Part shown: one piece after another, positions 50,581 to 62,292 of the stretch
Position numbering within the stretch: position 1 is the stretch's first letter
Layout of the letters: every line of letters starts with the position of its first letter
NCBI GenBank assembly: GCA_020152595.1
Contig: JAIGNY010000750.1
Coordinates: 447,501-511,500, forward strand
Origin: Chiridota heheva
Taxonomy: Eukaryota > Echinodermata > Holothuroidea > Apodida > Chiridotidae
Direction: 5' to 3'
DNA length: 64,000 nucleotides
Notes under the pieces: generated by a model
The model's input: only the letters and a program-made list of their open reading frames with translations
Database searches by the model: none
What the model was told of the DNA's origin: nothing
Position numbers and translations under genes: made by a program

Positions 50581-51325
50581 CCAGGAACTTGGTGTGGTTA
50601 ACTTAAGGGATGTTATTGCCATTGAGCACAAGGTTCCGGTTAGGGTGGAGGTTGTTGAAATGACAGAAGTGCATGCAGAAGTGCATTTGTCTTTGGAAAA
50701 CTTAAAACCGTATTGTTGCAACAGTCTTGCAGCCAGTTGAGGCTATGTTGGAGCCTATTTTTGACGAGATAAGCTAGGGGAGGAGTAGAAGATGTTAAAG
50801 TCGTCCACGTAGAGGGCACATTTGATGTTGGGGCCAAGGTTGTCATCAATGTTGTTAATGTTCAGGTTGAAGAGAGTAGAGGAGAGGATGCTACCTTGAG
50901 GGATGCCCTCTTCTTGGGGGTAGGAGTTGGAGAGGGTGTGGCCAATATGAACTTGGAACTGCCTGGGTGAGAGAAAGTTTTCAATAAAGATGGGGAAGTG
51001 GCCTCTGAGGCCGATAGTGTGAAGCTTGCGGGTAATGCCGTATTTCCAAGTAGTGTCGAGCGCTGTCTCAAGGTCAAAAAAGATAACAATGAGGTGTTCC
51101 TTTTTTGAAAAGAATTTCCAGATAGCGGTGTCGAGCATGATTATCTGGTCCAAGGTATTGCAACATTTTTGGAAGCCGCTTAGTAAGAGGAAAAGATTCT
51201 GTTGGTCTCAAGGGACCAGTTAAATCTCTGGTTGATAATCCTTTCCATAATTTTACAGGACAGCAGGAGAGGGTGATGGGGCAGTAGCTGGAGGGACCTT
51301 TGCGGTGACTTTTGCGGTTTACAGC
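50581..51325 (-). mobile_element. RNase H LINE family, internal reverse-transcriptase fragment
   Basis: It corresponds to 39060-39790 of the LINE at 37421-40385. The minus-strand frame at 50755-51153 keeps FFDLETALDTTW, GIPQGSILSS and YVDD (LYVDDFNIFYSS). Both the 5' and the 3' part are missing, so it was cut by later rearrangement and not only by 5' truncation. Confidence 0.88.
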
Positions 51326-52091
51326 TAGCCTCGTAGACATGCAAAAAGAAAGTGAATACGTGTCGCAATACGTGAGCCACAGAGGGGGCGCTATGGCAGT
51401 AGCTTCTTGTTTTGGTTGTATAGTGCGGTGAATCAGTCTCTACGACCAGATTGCATGTATTTATAGCAGAGAAGGTAAGTATAATTCGAATTAAATATTT
51501 ATCCTAGTGAATAAACAGAATATGCAAACATGCAGAAAATTGCGTTTTTTTTTTTTTTATAACGCATGCTTGATTTAGTGTTCTAATTACAATTTAATCA
51601 ACCAAAAATCAATTTGATAAAGAAATTTAGGTATCTGGATGCAAGATAATGTATCGTTACATTAATTACTGTTAAACATTTGTGGACTTTAATTTCATTA
51701 AAGACTTTGAGCTGTCTTCTCTTTCATACATCACAACTTTTCAATACATTATAATTTAATCAAACTTTGATCAGCCGTACCTCAGAAACTGTGGGTGCCG
51801 GCTTTTGACACAATTAAAAGACTATTCTGTTTGGAATTTTAAGTTCTATTCTTGTGAATATTGAACCTCTACCTCTTCATATACCTTTAATGGAATGGTA
51901 GCAGCATTATTAGCAGCATTACATTGTCAAAGGGAGGGTTTAAATGCCCCAAATTCAAAGAGTCATTTCAAACTTTCTGTCGGGAATCAATCAGATTTAG
52001 GTTTAATACTAAATACCTTTCTGTCTTCCACAGACTATACAACATAGTGCATGTGATCATGCTGACAAAGATATGATTAAAGTTTTGGTCT

Positions 52092-53330
52092 GATTTGTTG
52101 TTGTTTGTTTGTTTGTTGATGTTTAACTGCACCGTGACAGTCAGAGTCAAATGCGCCAAGAGGGCGTCTAAGGTGCAAGAGTTAGGACAGTATGAATAAT
52201 AAAGGAGCGAGTAGAGGTAAGAAAAGGGGAGGAGGATAGGATAGAAAAGGGGAGTGTGTGGGTAAGGATTAGATCAGGTGGAATAAGTTGCTATTGTGGT
52301 GGAAGGTAATCAGATTATGGCAAAAGGAGGGATTTTTCTTGAAATGATCAGAAATGAAGTGGAGGAGGAAAAGATCTGGAGTTCAGGTATAAGGGACAGG
52401 TTAAAAGGATATGCTTGATGGAGTGATCAAAGTTGCAAGTAGGGCAGAGAGGTGTAGGAAAGCCAGAAAGGAGGTAGGAGTGGGTGAGAAAGGAGTGACC
52501 GAGGCGGTTGCGGGTGACAAAAACGTCCTCTCTAAGATTGCGACTGTGCAGGGGAGAGTTGGTCCCGACTTTGGAATTGATAGTGTGAATTTTGTTACTT
52601 GTCTCAAGGTTCCAGGAGTCTTGCTAGGTCTTCCTGAGGTAGCTGGTAATGGTGAAGCAGAAGTCAGAGTGCAGAATAAAGATAAGTGAAATGTGGTTCG
52701 ACAGAGCATTGTTGGCAACTCTGTCGGCCCTCTTGCTGCCAGGGATGCAGACGTGACTGGGGATCCAGAAAAAGATGATTTTCTTCCCTGAGAAACAGAG
52801 CGTGTAAAGTTTGTTTAAGGTTTGTAAGATTAGTGGATTAGACCAGAGCATGTTAAGGATGCCAGTAAGAACTGATTTTGAGTCAGAGAAGATGACGAAG
52901 CAGGGGCGGAAGGACAGTTCTGCGAAGTTTATAGCTAGGAGGATAGCCTTTGCTTCAGCAGAGTAGATGGAGGCTCTATCAGGTTTAAACCTTGAAGAAA
53001 GGGTGATGCTGGGACAGGCGGCGGTGACTGCAGAGGAGCCTTCCCATGTGGAGCCATCGGTGAAGAGGAAGGAGTAGTCGTGGAAGTGTCTACTGAGTTG
53101 GGAGTATTTGGAGCATAAAAAGGCTGGGTTGTGAAGAGCTTTAGTGTATGAAAGGCCAAGGAAAACTTGGAGAGATGGGATAAACCAGTTGGGAGTGGGA
53201 GGGATAGTGTGCCTGCAGTGGTTATCAAAAAAATGTTGATGTTGGCTTTGGAGAAATGAGAATGCATCCAGATACCGAAAGGTACATTTGTGGAGAGTGA
53301 AGAGGTTCAAATTGGTGAAGGATTTGTAAT
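52092..53330 (-). mobile_element. RNase H LINE family, related copy: RNase H domain and 3' end
   Basis: The minus-strand frame from 53310 to 52624 is 228 codons and covers the RNase H domain with its catalytic residues in place: FTDGS (D85), SAEAKAILLAI (E119), FSDSKSVL (D143), IPSHV (H186) and KRADRVAN (D196). The C-terminal zinc-knuckle-like part at 52400-52620 is frameshifted. A (CAAA)n tail ends it at 52096-52120. The sequence differs a good deal from the copy at 37.4 kb, so it is a sister family or an older copy. Cut at its 5' side; no RT remains. Confidence 0.88.
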
Positions 53331-53429
53331 TTCTTTTCGTAGTTCAGGCTTTGGCAGCAAAGCCAATAGGACAAGGCAACCACTAGAAGATATTATCCCA
53401 CAAGGCTTTTTGAAACAATAATAGTTTTC

Positions 53430-53735
53430 AGTCATTAAACCAAGGTTTCTTAATTAATTTTTTTCAAGGGCCATCATTTCACAACAGCCTCAGACCACGG
53501 GCCAATCGCATGGCAAAACCAGCGTCACGTGACAAACAAAACCCGTCAAAACAATCCCTGATTGTATACAAATAAGATGGGAGTGCTGATCTGCCTAGGA
53601 AAAACCAAAATAAATAAGTATTTTTAATGATCGCATTAAGATTTTTTTCCGCTACGACTATTGTTCGCTGGCCATATTTGATTGTCTGGCAAGCCAGATT
53701 TGGCCCGCGGGCCGCCTATTAATTATCGCCGCTTT
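53430..53735. mobile_element. Possible hAT-type non-autonomous remnant
   Basis: It begins AAACCAAGGTTTCTTAATT and ends around TTTGGCCCGCGGGCCGCC. This combination, with GGGCCA/GACCACGGGCC inside, resembles hAT-derived short elements. Clear terminal inverted repeats and an 8-bp target duplication were not found. Confidence 0.35.
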
Positions 53736-54030
53736 AAACTTTGCATAAGATATTAATAAACTGATAGGGTATAGTGGATTTAAGTTAGATATCTTTGATA
53801 TATGTAAATTGTTTGATGCTGCAGGAGTGACATAAGTTTGTGAAACTATTATTCATATTCTGTTTAAAAATTTACATTAAACATTTGGATGAATGCCATT
53901 TCTATGCTCGTGAAAGGTATTATTTGTAAGGGAGGACTTACTGACCTTTTTGTATTGGTGAAAAAGGACTGATTACTTATAATTTGTTTTGGTGACCCCA
54001 GGGATGGCTGCTTGAGTATCTCTGGATGGA

Positions 54031-56895
54031 GTTCATCATGCCAGCCCTGTGCATTAAGCTCAAAAGGTTATCACGCCTGTGCATTGAGTTCATAAGGTTA
54101 TCAAGCCAACCCTGTGCATTGAGTTCATGAGGTTATCATGCCAGCCCTGTGCATTAAGTTCATAAGGTTATCACGCCAGCCCTGTGCATTGAGTTCATAA
54201 GGTTATCAAGCCAACCCTGTGCATTGAGTTCATAAGGTTATCAAGCCAACCCTGTGCATTGAGTTCATGAGGTTATCATGCCAGCCCTGTGCATTAAGTT
54301 CATAAGGTTATCAAGCCAACCCTGTGCATTGAGTTCATAAGGTTATCAAAGCCAACCCTGTGCATTGAGTTAATGAGGTTATCATGCCAGCCCTGTGCAT
54401 TAAGTTCATAAGGTTATCAAGCCAGCCCTGTGCATTGAGTTCATAAGGTTATCAAGCCAGCCCTGTGCATTAAGTTCATAAGGTTATCAAGCCAACCCTG
54501 TGCATTGAGTTCATAAGGTTATCAAGCCAACCCTGTGCATTGAGTTCATGAGGTTATCATGCCAGCCCTGTGCATTAAGTTCATAAGGTTATCAAGCCAA
54601 CCCTGTGCATTGAGTTCATAAGGTTATCAAGCCAACCCTGTGCATTGAGTTCATGAGGTTATCATGCCAGCCCTGTGCATTAAGTTCATAAGGTTATCAA
54701 GCCAACCCTGTGCATTGAGCTCATAAGGTTATCAAGCCAACCCTGTGCATTGAGTTCATGAGGTTATCATGCCAGCCCTGTGCATTAAGTTCATAAGGTT
54801 ATCAAGCCAACCCTGTGCATTGAGTTCATAAGGTTATCAAGCCAACCCTGTGCATTGAGTTCATAAGGTTATCACGCCAGCCCTGTGCATTGAGTTCATA
54901 AGGTTATCACGCCAGCCCTGTGCATTGAGTTCATAAGGTTATCACGCCAGCCCTGTGCATTAAGTTCATAAGGTTATCACGCCAGCCCTGTGCATTGAGT
55001 TCATAAGGTTATCAAGCCAACCCTGTGCATTAAGTTCATAAGGTTATCACGCCAGCCCTGTGCATTGAGTTCATAAGGTTATCAAGCCAACCCTGTGCAT
55101 TGAGTTCATAAGCTTATCACGCCAGCCCTGTGCATTAAGTTCATAAGGTTATCACGCCAGCCCTGTGCATTGAGTTCATAAGGTTATCAAGCCAACCCTG
55201 TGCATTGAGTTCATAAGGTTATCACGCCAGCCCTGTGCATTAAGTTCATGAGGTTATCATGCCAGCCCTGTGCATTAAGTTCATGAGGTTATCATGCCAG
55301 CCCTGTGCATTGAGTTCATAAGGTTATCACGCCAGCCCTGTGCATTAAGTTCATGAGGTTATCATGCCAGCCCTGTGCATTAAGTTCATAAGGTTATCAT
55401 GCCAGCCCTGTGCATTAAGTTCATGAGGTTATCATGCCAGCCCTGTGCATTAAGTTCATGAGGTTATCATGCCAGCCCTGTGCATTAAGTTCATAAGGTT
55501 ATCACGCCAGCCCTGTGCATTGAGTTCATAAGGTTATCACGCCAGCCCTGTGCATTGAGTTCATAAGCTTATCACGCCAGCCCTGTGCATTAAGTTCATA
55601 AGGTTATCACGCCAGCCCTGTGCATTGAGTTCATAAGGTTATCAAGCCAACCCTGTGCATTGAGTTCATAAGGTTATCACGCCAGCCCTGTGCATTAAGT
55701 TCATAAGGTTATCAAGCCAACCCTGTGCATTGAGTTCAAAGGTTATCACGCCAGCCCTGTGCATTGAGTTCATAAGGTTATCACGCCAGCCCTGTGCATT
55801 GAGTTCATAAGTTCATAAGCTTATCACGTTCTGTGCATTGAGTTCATAGGTTATCGCCAACCCTGTGCATTGAGTTCATAAGGTTATCAAGCCAACCCTG
55901 TGCATTGAGTTCATAAGGTTATAAGGTTATCACGCCAGCCCTGCATTGCATTAAGTTCATTGAGTTCATAGGTTATCACGCCAGCCCTGTGCATTGAGTT
56001 CATAAGGTTATCACGCCAGCACTGTGCATTGAGTTCATAAGGTTATCACGCCAGCCCTGTGCATTGAGTTCATAAGGTTATCACGCCAACCCTGTGCATT
56101 GAGTTCATACGCCAGCCCTGTGCATTGAGTTCATCACGCCAGCCCTGTGCATTGAGTTCATAAGGTTATCACGCCAGCCCTGTGCATTGAGTTCATAAGC
56201 TTATCACAGCCCTGTGCCAGCCCATTGAGTTCATAAGGTGCATTGAGTTCATGAGGTTATCACGCCAGCCCTGTGCATTGAGTTCATAAGCTTATCACGC
56301 CAGCCCTGTGCATTGAGTTCATAAGGTTATCACGCCAGCCCTGTGCATTGAGTTCATAAGGTTATCACGCCAGCCCTGTGCATTGAGTTCATAAGCTTAT
56401 CACGCCAGCCCTGTGCATTAAGTTCATAAGGTTATCACGCCAGCCCTGTGCATTGAGTTCATAAGCTTATCACGCCAGCCCTGTGCATTGAGTTCATAAG
56501 GTTATCACGCCAGCCCTGTGCATTGAGTTCATAAGGTTATCACGCCAGCCCTGTGCATTGAGTTCATAAGGTTATCACGCCAGCCCTGTGCATGAGTTCA
56601 TAAGGTTATCACACCAGCCCTGTGCATTGAGTTCATAAGGTTATCACGCCAGCCCTGTGCATTGAGTTCATAAGGTTATCACGCCAGCCCTGTGCATTGA
56701 GTTCATAAGCTTATCACGCCAGCCCTGTGCATTGAGTTCATAAGGTTATCACGCCAGCCCTTATCACGCCAGCCCTGTGCATTGAGTTCATAAGGTTATC
56801 ACGCCAGCCCTGTGCATTGAGTTCATAAGGTTATCACGCCAGCCCTGTGCATTGAGTTCATAAGGTTATCACACCAGCCCTGTGCATTGAGTTCA
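54031..56895. repeat. 35-bp satellite, about 82 units, with 105-bp higher-order trimers
   Basis: The unit is CCCTGTGCATTGAGTTCATA followed by AGGTTATCACGCCAG. Variants are linked: ATGAGG goes with ATCATGCCAG, and ATAAGG with ATCAAGCCAA or ATCACGCCAG. From about 54206 to 54860 three variants alternate in fixed order, a 105-bp higher-order unit. Beyond that, the array is more uniform (CACGCCAG type), with broken units near 55800-56250. An AAGCTT variant recurs. All frames contain stops. It sits in the 16.3-kb intron of the GREB1-like gene. Confidence 0.95.
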
Positions 56896-56991
56896 CAGGA
56901 TTTGATCCTCCTCCGTGTCTAGTGAACAGCTTCATAGTATTTATTTGACAAACTGTGAGTGTAAGAAAATTCTGGCCCGTTCTGAAGCCAA

Positions 56992-57380
56992 CATTAATAT
57001 GATGAAATAACCCTAGGAATGGTCCATCAATCATTCATGGGCATTGCACAAATTCCTCCATGCATATAATGCATAATTTATTTTTAGGGTCAGCCAAGGA
57101 CTAATCTGTTCCAATTCATTGCATAGCAGGCATGTAATTTTAGCCCCAGATGATGCCCTATTGTGTACAGTGTTACAGTAGCTGGTTGCTAGCAAGTGAA
57201 ACAAGTTGAGTCTATCAGCTTGAAAGATGGATTACCCCTGTGTTGTGTATGTTGTAACAATAGCTGATTGCTAGCAATTGAGCTGTAAAGAGGCTCTCGG
57301 GTTAGAAGGTGTGGATTACCCCTAATTTTGAGAAAATGAGAGTGTTGGGTTGGAGGGTTCCAAGGAATAAAAATTCTTAA
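56992..57380 (-). mobile_element. Family-D element, copy 3 (inverted)
   Basis: The reverse complement of 31431-31812: TGATGAAATAACCCTAGG at the left and AGGAATAAAAATTCTTAA at the right. The internal doubled CTGGTTGCTAGCAA segment is present. Confidence 0.85.
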
Positions 57381-58864
57381 TAAATAGCTTAATGGTGCAT
57401 GGTACTGACACAAATTGCAAACAAGAGTACACACTTAAAAGCTCTATCGACCAATACAGATATTATCTAAATTGCTTAAAATCCAGCGAGACCATGAAGA
57501 AAAAAAATCTTTTAGTCAAAATCGCTTTGAAATTGACCAATAAATACAGCTTTTTAAATTTCTAGGTGTGAATATGCAAATTTGTGATGTATAAACAGAC
57601 ATACATGTCTATTTCTTTGGTAAATCCATTGTTCATAAATCAGGTACCACAAATGCTTGCAGGAGACTTCTGACTAGAAAAATATTTCTGGATCTTAGTC
57701 AAATGTTCAGTTCTACTTTAAAATTCAAACAGTGTTCTTATCTAATCTGTACACTAGTTAATAAGATATAAATGAGAAAACTTTGGTAGCTGTCCATACA
57801 CCTTTAATTTTCATTTTGGTTCAAAAAAATTAGGGACAAAGATTCAAAGGTTGTTGTCTATTACACGCATCTGATCAAAGCAAATGAAAAATGTAAAAAT
57901 AACAGTCAAAAATCAAAGCCAAATCAAGTATGTGCAGAGTAAACAAGTCTTATCTTCAAACAGATGCTGACGAATAAGGTCATTAGGGGTGGAAAAAAAC
58001 CAGTGGCATAAATGCGTGTAATGATATCTATAAAAACAAGCATTCAAGTTTGAATTTGTGAACGTGGGACACACAGACATACTGTAATTTCATTGATTTT
58101 GTGTCAATGTATCTCAGCCATGTGTATAATCGTCGCAAGGCAGACCAACTTTCCTCAAACTCACAGGATGTCACTGGACACACTATAAATAGTTTAACTG
58201 ATGGCAACACTTTAGGAAATAGGGTCCATGTCTCAGTGGACGTGCCTCAGTATGTCACTATGCTTCTTGAAGTAAGAATGCTCTCATTGAGTGTTGGAAC
58301 ATTGCCAACTGATTGGCCAACATATCTTTCAAACTTCAGGATACCAACCTGCTACTGCTTCCTCTACTTTTCCTGTTATCAACATGGTTTCTAACGATAG
58401 GTACTCTGAAAACCCTGACTTATTTGAGTTGTATCTTTAAGCTACATGTAGCCCCAACAAAATTGCATCAATAAACTAATCTTTTTTTTTTATTTCAGAG
58501 AAAACTGTTTAAAATTCTCTTGAAGTAAATTTATGTGTGCGGGGGTGAGGGGAGGGGGATCGCACTGCTCCAAGCTGGCTTCCTTTGCTATTGAGTACCA
58601 TTTAAAATGTAATTCATCATTTAATTTGAAGTACCATCTACTCAAAAAGTGTGGGGGGGAGGTGATAGTATGGGTCACCCCCCTTCTCAAAAGTGGGGAG
58701 AATAATATCCCCATTCCCCCCCCCCCCCCTAGGATTTATGCTCATGGAATGAAAGGATGGGTCTTGATCATGTCTTGACATCCTCTTTTATCATGCTCAA
58801 TGATTACCTCTCATCTTAAATCTTTTATTCAAAACCCATTTCTAAAGAGCCTTAGAATACTTGC
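57381..58864. other. Intronic AT-rich DNA before the GC donor
   Basis: No additional exon is needed here, because the exons on either side of the intron join in phase. The 97-codon plus-strand frame at 58101-58394 has no recognisable family. C-run at 58717-58729. Confidence 0.5.
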
Positions 58865-59068
58865 CTGTTAAAATCATATTGCACTTCTCTTGTAATTCCA
58901 ACATTCAGGAAGACCATACCCCCAACATGGCCACGTGAGCTCTGAATGGGTCCAGCATTATTTGATCGGCTATGCCACTGTCTTATTCCTATCAAGGCAA
59001 ATTCTGTAACGTCAGGAATAGTCTCAACATAGCCCATGATTGCACGTAAGGAGGAAAGATTCTCCGAA
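58865..59068 (-). CDS. GREB1-like exon ending at a GC donor
   Basis: Acceptor CATTTTTCAG/T completes a Ser codon. It reads SENLSSLRAIMGYVETIPDV, ALIGIRQWHSRSNNAGP, GGMVFLNVGITREVQYDFNR. The exon ends AACAG/GCAAGT: a GC donor with otherwise perfect U1 consensus. Joining to 42541 gives QYDFNR-FYDEDIDF, the spacing known from GREB1, and keeps phase. The nearest GT (CAAG/TATTC side) would break the frame. 204 bp. Confidence 0.9.
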
Positions 59069-59730
59069 CTGAAAAATGTAGAAAGAAAGAAATACTAGAA
59101 ATGGTATGTTCATCACAAGATTAAGATTTTCCTTAATAAAAAATGTACCAAACTGCAGAGATGATTGCTGAAGGACTATATAAAACACTCAAAATCTTTA
59201 AAATAACATCCAGCCAGATAGATCATGGCTAAACTGAGACTTACAGAGATGGGTTTCCATAGTAACATATACCTGCTGTTACCAAGAAGTGAGATACGTA
59301 GAGGCAACATTAGATAGAATATTGCAAAATCTATTAAAACTCATAAAAACAATTACATGTACATTCACTATAAGAGAGACAATGCTATTGCAGTGAATCA
59401 TATTACCCCCAGCACAACAGCATTCACTCTTATCTTTGTAATTCAGACCACAGAAATCTATTTAGAAACACTGCGCACACATTCCATTTGACTGGAGCTA
59501 CTTTTTCAAGGATCTCTTTGAATAAGCACAGCCCACACTGTATACAGTTTACATTACTTGTATGTTCGCAAAGATCCAATGTATAGCCTACCCAATATGA
59601 ACTCGGGTAATAATGCGGTCTTTCTTATAGCGAACAGACATGTAATGACCGTGACAGCAAATATTCCAGTAAAAATTATTTGAAATGTACCTCTTTAGTT
59701 ATTTGACATTTAAAATATGATACATGAGGA

Positions 59731-60152
59731 GTCAGGTAGCTCAGTTGGTAGAGTACACGACTGAGATGCTGGAGGTACCTGGTTCAAGCCTCGGACAGGT
59801 CTAACCAGTTTTTCCACAGCTATGCAGACAGATACGCCGATCATCAAAGTGGAAGTATGTTATTTGCAGCTCCTACTCCTCATTTAGCTGTTGAAAAAAG
59901 TGGCAATGGTTGAATGGTGCTTGCCGTCCTTTGGAGGGGACCTTAAGCTGTCGGTCCCAATAGTAGGACAGTCACACCCTACCTGGTTCTCAGAACATTT
60001 CTCGAAAAGAGTTGGGTGAAAACCTGGTGTTCATTTACTTCCGTCCCAGTCGCACGAGACTGGCATCTGCTAGGCAGGCTATAGCTTGACGTCTATGCTC
60101 CATATAGGAGTCTTGCCGAGTTCCCGTAAGGGAGGATCATGTACAAACAAAC
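59731..60152 (+). mobile_element. tRNA-derived SINE, family 3, copy 2
   Basis: A box TAGCTCAGTTGGTAGAG and B box GGTTCAAGCCT, then a body matching 25407-25790 with an extra piece around CCTTTGGAGGGGACCTTAAG. It ends GGAGGATCATGTACAAAC. It lies in an intron of the GREB1-like gene, in the opposite orientation to it. Confidence 0.9.
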
Positions 60153-60169
60153 ATGAAGACTGAGGAATG

Positions 60170-60245
60170 TGAGAATCCTGGCACAACTTGTCTGATTTCA
60201 GTCATAATTATACGAATAAGACAAACTGATTTTGACCACTGTACT
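60170..60245. mobile_element. Foldback MITE fragment
   Basis: The ACTTGTCTGATTTCAGTC segment matches the inner part of the foldback MITE copies (ACTAGTCTGATTTCAGTCG). Both ends are missing. Confidence 0.5.
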
Positions 60246-60254
60246 ATCCTTTCA

Positions 60255-60385
60255 GGGGAGTGCAGGTTAGGAAATTAACCTGTGATGGACTGGTGTCCCA
60301 TCCAAGGGAGCCAAGTACTCCTATCCGCTTACCACCCTGGAAACTGGGTACAAGCACCGGCTCTATAAGCCCTTGATGCTTGTGG
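60255..60385 (+). mobile_element. tRNA-derived SINE, family 2, body only
   Basis: TGTGATGGACTGGTGTCCCA to AAGCACCGGCTCTATAAGCC is the reverse complement of the body in the copies at 10256 and 10776. The tRNA head is missing. Confidence 0.8.
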
Positions 60386-60505
60386 GATTTAACTATTCTC
60401 CTTTCAGTGAAGCACACATTTCTATCAATGAATGTAAGATGAAATTAAAGACATCTTTATCATTATTTCAATCGCCGACAATTTAAAAAGTCTCACTGTT
60501 CTTAC

Positions 60506-60671
60506 CTCTCATTTTCTCTCCTCTCAATGTGATGCCATGTAACCAAGGAGTCTTCCAGGAATAGGACAAAAGGCCACACCCTTTGAGGATCATCTCCAAG
60601 CTCTTTGTGTCTTGCTCGTTCCTGGGTAAGGTTGTATTCAACCAAATGTTTGCAAAGGTATTTCATAGCAC
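60506..60671 (-). CDS. GREB1-like exon with VWPFVLFLEDS
   Basis: Acceptor TTGTGTTTCAG/GT and donor GAGAG/GTAAGA, 166 bp. It reads (G)AMKYLCKHLVEYNLTQERAR, then HKELGDDPQRVWPFVLFLED and SLVTWHHIERRENE. The LTQERAR-x-ELGxxPQxVWPF block is a signature of the GREB1 C-terminal half and leaves little doubt about the family. Confidence 0.92.
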
Positions 60672-61344
60672 CTGAAACACAAAATAACAACACATGACTT
60701 GTCCTTCTCCTTAAAAAATTTGTTCCAGCAAATCATAACCACAAACTTAATGTAGCAAATAATGAGACCACTTATCTTAATTAAAATAATCACACAATAA
60801 GCTATTGCTAATTTGATACTCAACATCAACTTCCAAAACAGCCCAGGACCAATTGGACAACTAGTGCAATGGAGCCATTGATTAGGGAAATTTGATCCTT
60901 TGCTTGTGGTTTTCAGAATAAAGAAAATAAAGAGGAAAAGCCTGACCCAAGCTGCTTATTTATCAGGTCGGGTCTGACTGTTTGAAACTTTAAGGAGCAT
61001 AACAACTAATGATTTCAGCAAAAACAATCTTAAAATTATATGCAAGCTGAAAATGAAAATAAACAGTAAATCATTTTTTTTTACTACAGACCATCAAACA
61101 GTATTGTAAATTGTGCACACAAATTCTAAATGAATCACCCTCGATCTTTTGTAGTAAATCATAATAATGGCTGAATCGTATCAACAGAAATTATGGATAA
61201 CTCCCATCTGAATTATATAAATCAAGGACTGGTATGCTCCATAGAATACTTCAATAGAATTCACTTTTCAGATCATAAACAAATGTGCCCAGGTACAAAA
61301 GAAGAGATTTCTTGAACAGCTAATTAAAACTACCCAAAACAACC

Positions 61345-61918
61345 CTTTAAAAATTAGTTCAGTGGTCAAGCAAGTTTGTCTCATATAAAAGAGGACTTTA
61401 AAAGAAACAAAATAGTAAAAAAAGCATTAGAAAAATCTTATATCATTAAGGAGATAATCAAGTTTAAAGTTCGGTATCATTTCTGTGAAAACAACTGAAA
61501 TCAGACTAGTTGTGATGTCACAGCCTCAGATTTTAGGAACTTTATGTATTTTAAAAAAGTTTATCAAATTTTTCCACTATTTAAATTATTTTCCCTCAAA
61601 CTTTCTTTAGGTGGTATATCATATATACCCTTTTAAGATTCAGTTTTCCTACTTTTTTGACATATCCCATGGTGTTTAAACAACTAAATCACAGGACAAA
61701 ATATGATAAAATACATCAACACTTTGAGGAATCTAAGGCTATGACATCACAACTAGTCTGATTTCAGTCGTTTCTACACAAATGTTACCAAACTTTAAAC
61801 TTAAATATCTCCTTAACGGAATAACAATTTTGAATGCTTTTTACCATTTTTGTTTCTTTGGAAGTCCTCTTTCATATAAAATGAACATGCTTCACCACTG
61901 AACTAATCATTTAATTTA
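61345..61918. mobile_element. Foldback MITE, copy 4 (best preserved)
   Basis: Terminal inverted repeats of about 190 bp: AATTAGTTCAGTGGTCAAGC ... GTTGTGATGTCACAGCCTCA on the left and its imperfect reverse complement (ATGACATCACAACTAGTCTG ... CACTGAACTAATCAT) on the right, flanked by TTAA on each side. About 180 bp of AT-rich spacer. No transposase. A TTAA flank points to a piggyBac-like mover, but this is an inference. Confidence 0.85.
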
Positions 61919-62292
61919 AGCCAAACCCACATACCATCTACTTTAACTAACCAACACTTTTTTCTTAGTAAAGATACCTTAATACCTCACAGAAAAATAC
62001 CCTTTCTGAGCTATATGTACTTACATGTAACTATAAAACAAAACCATACTCGTTTGTTTTATAAGGCACATGGAAAACTACAACCAAACCATATTTAATT
62101 TTCAGTTATTTCTTTTCAAACTTGATGTGTGATGTTTATATGTACAAGTAGATAGCTTACAAGTTCATGTATTCCTTAACATTTCTTTACTAAGTTAATT
62201 TAAGTCTCAAGTTAATGTGAACATCTCCTGCACATACACGTCTTAACTCTCCTTCCAGGAATTATGGTAAATGATTAAAACAGTAAGCATTT

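Noticed and set aside
54031-56895. CRISPR-like array (35-bp repeat)
   Set aside because: Units abut directly with no spacers; it is a satellite.
58101-58394. 97-codon plus-strand frame within the GREB1-like intron
   Set aside because: No family, no splice signals consistent with an exon, and no need for an exon there.
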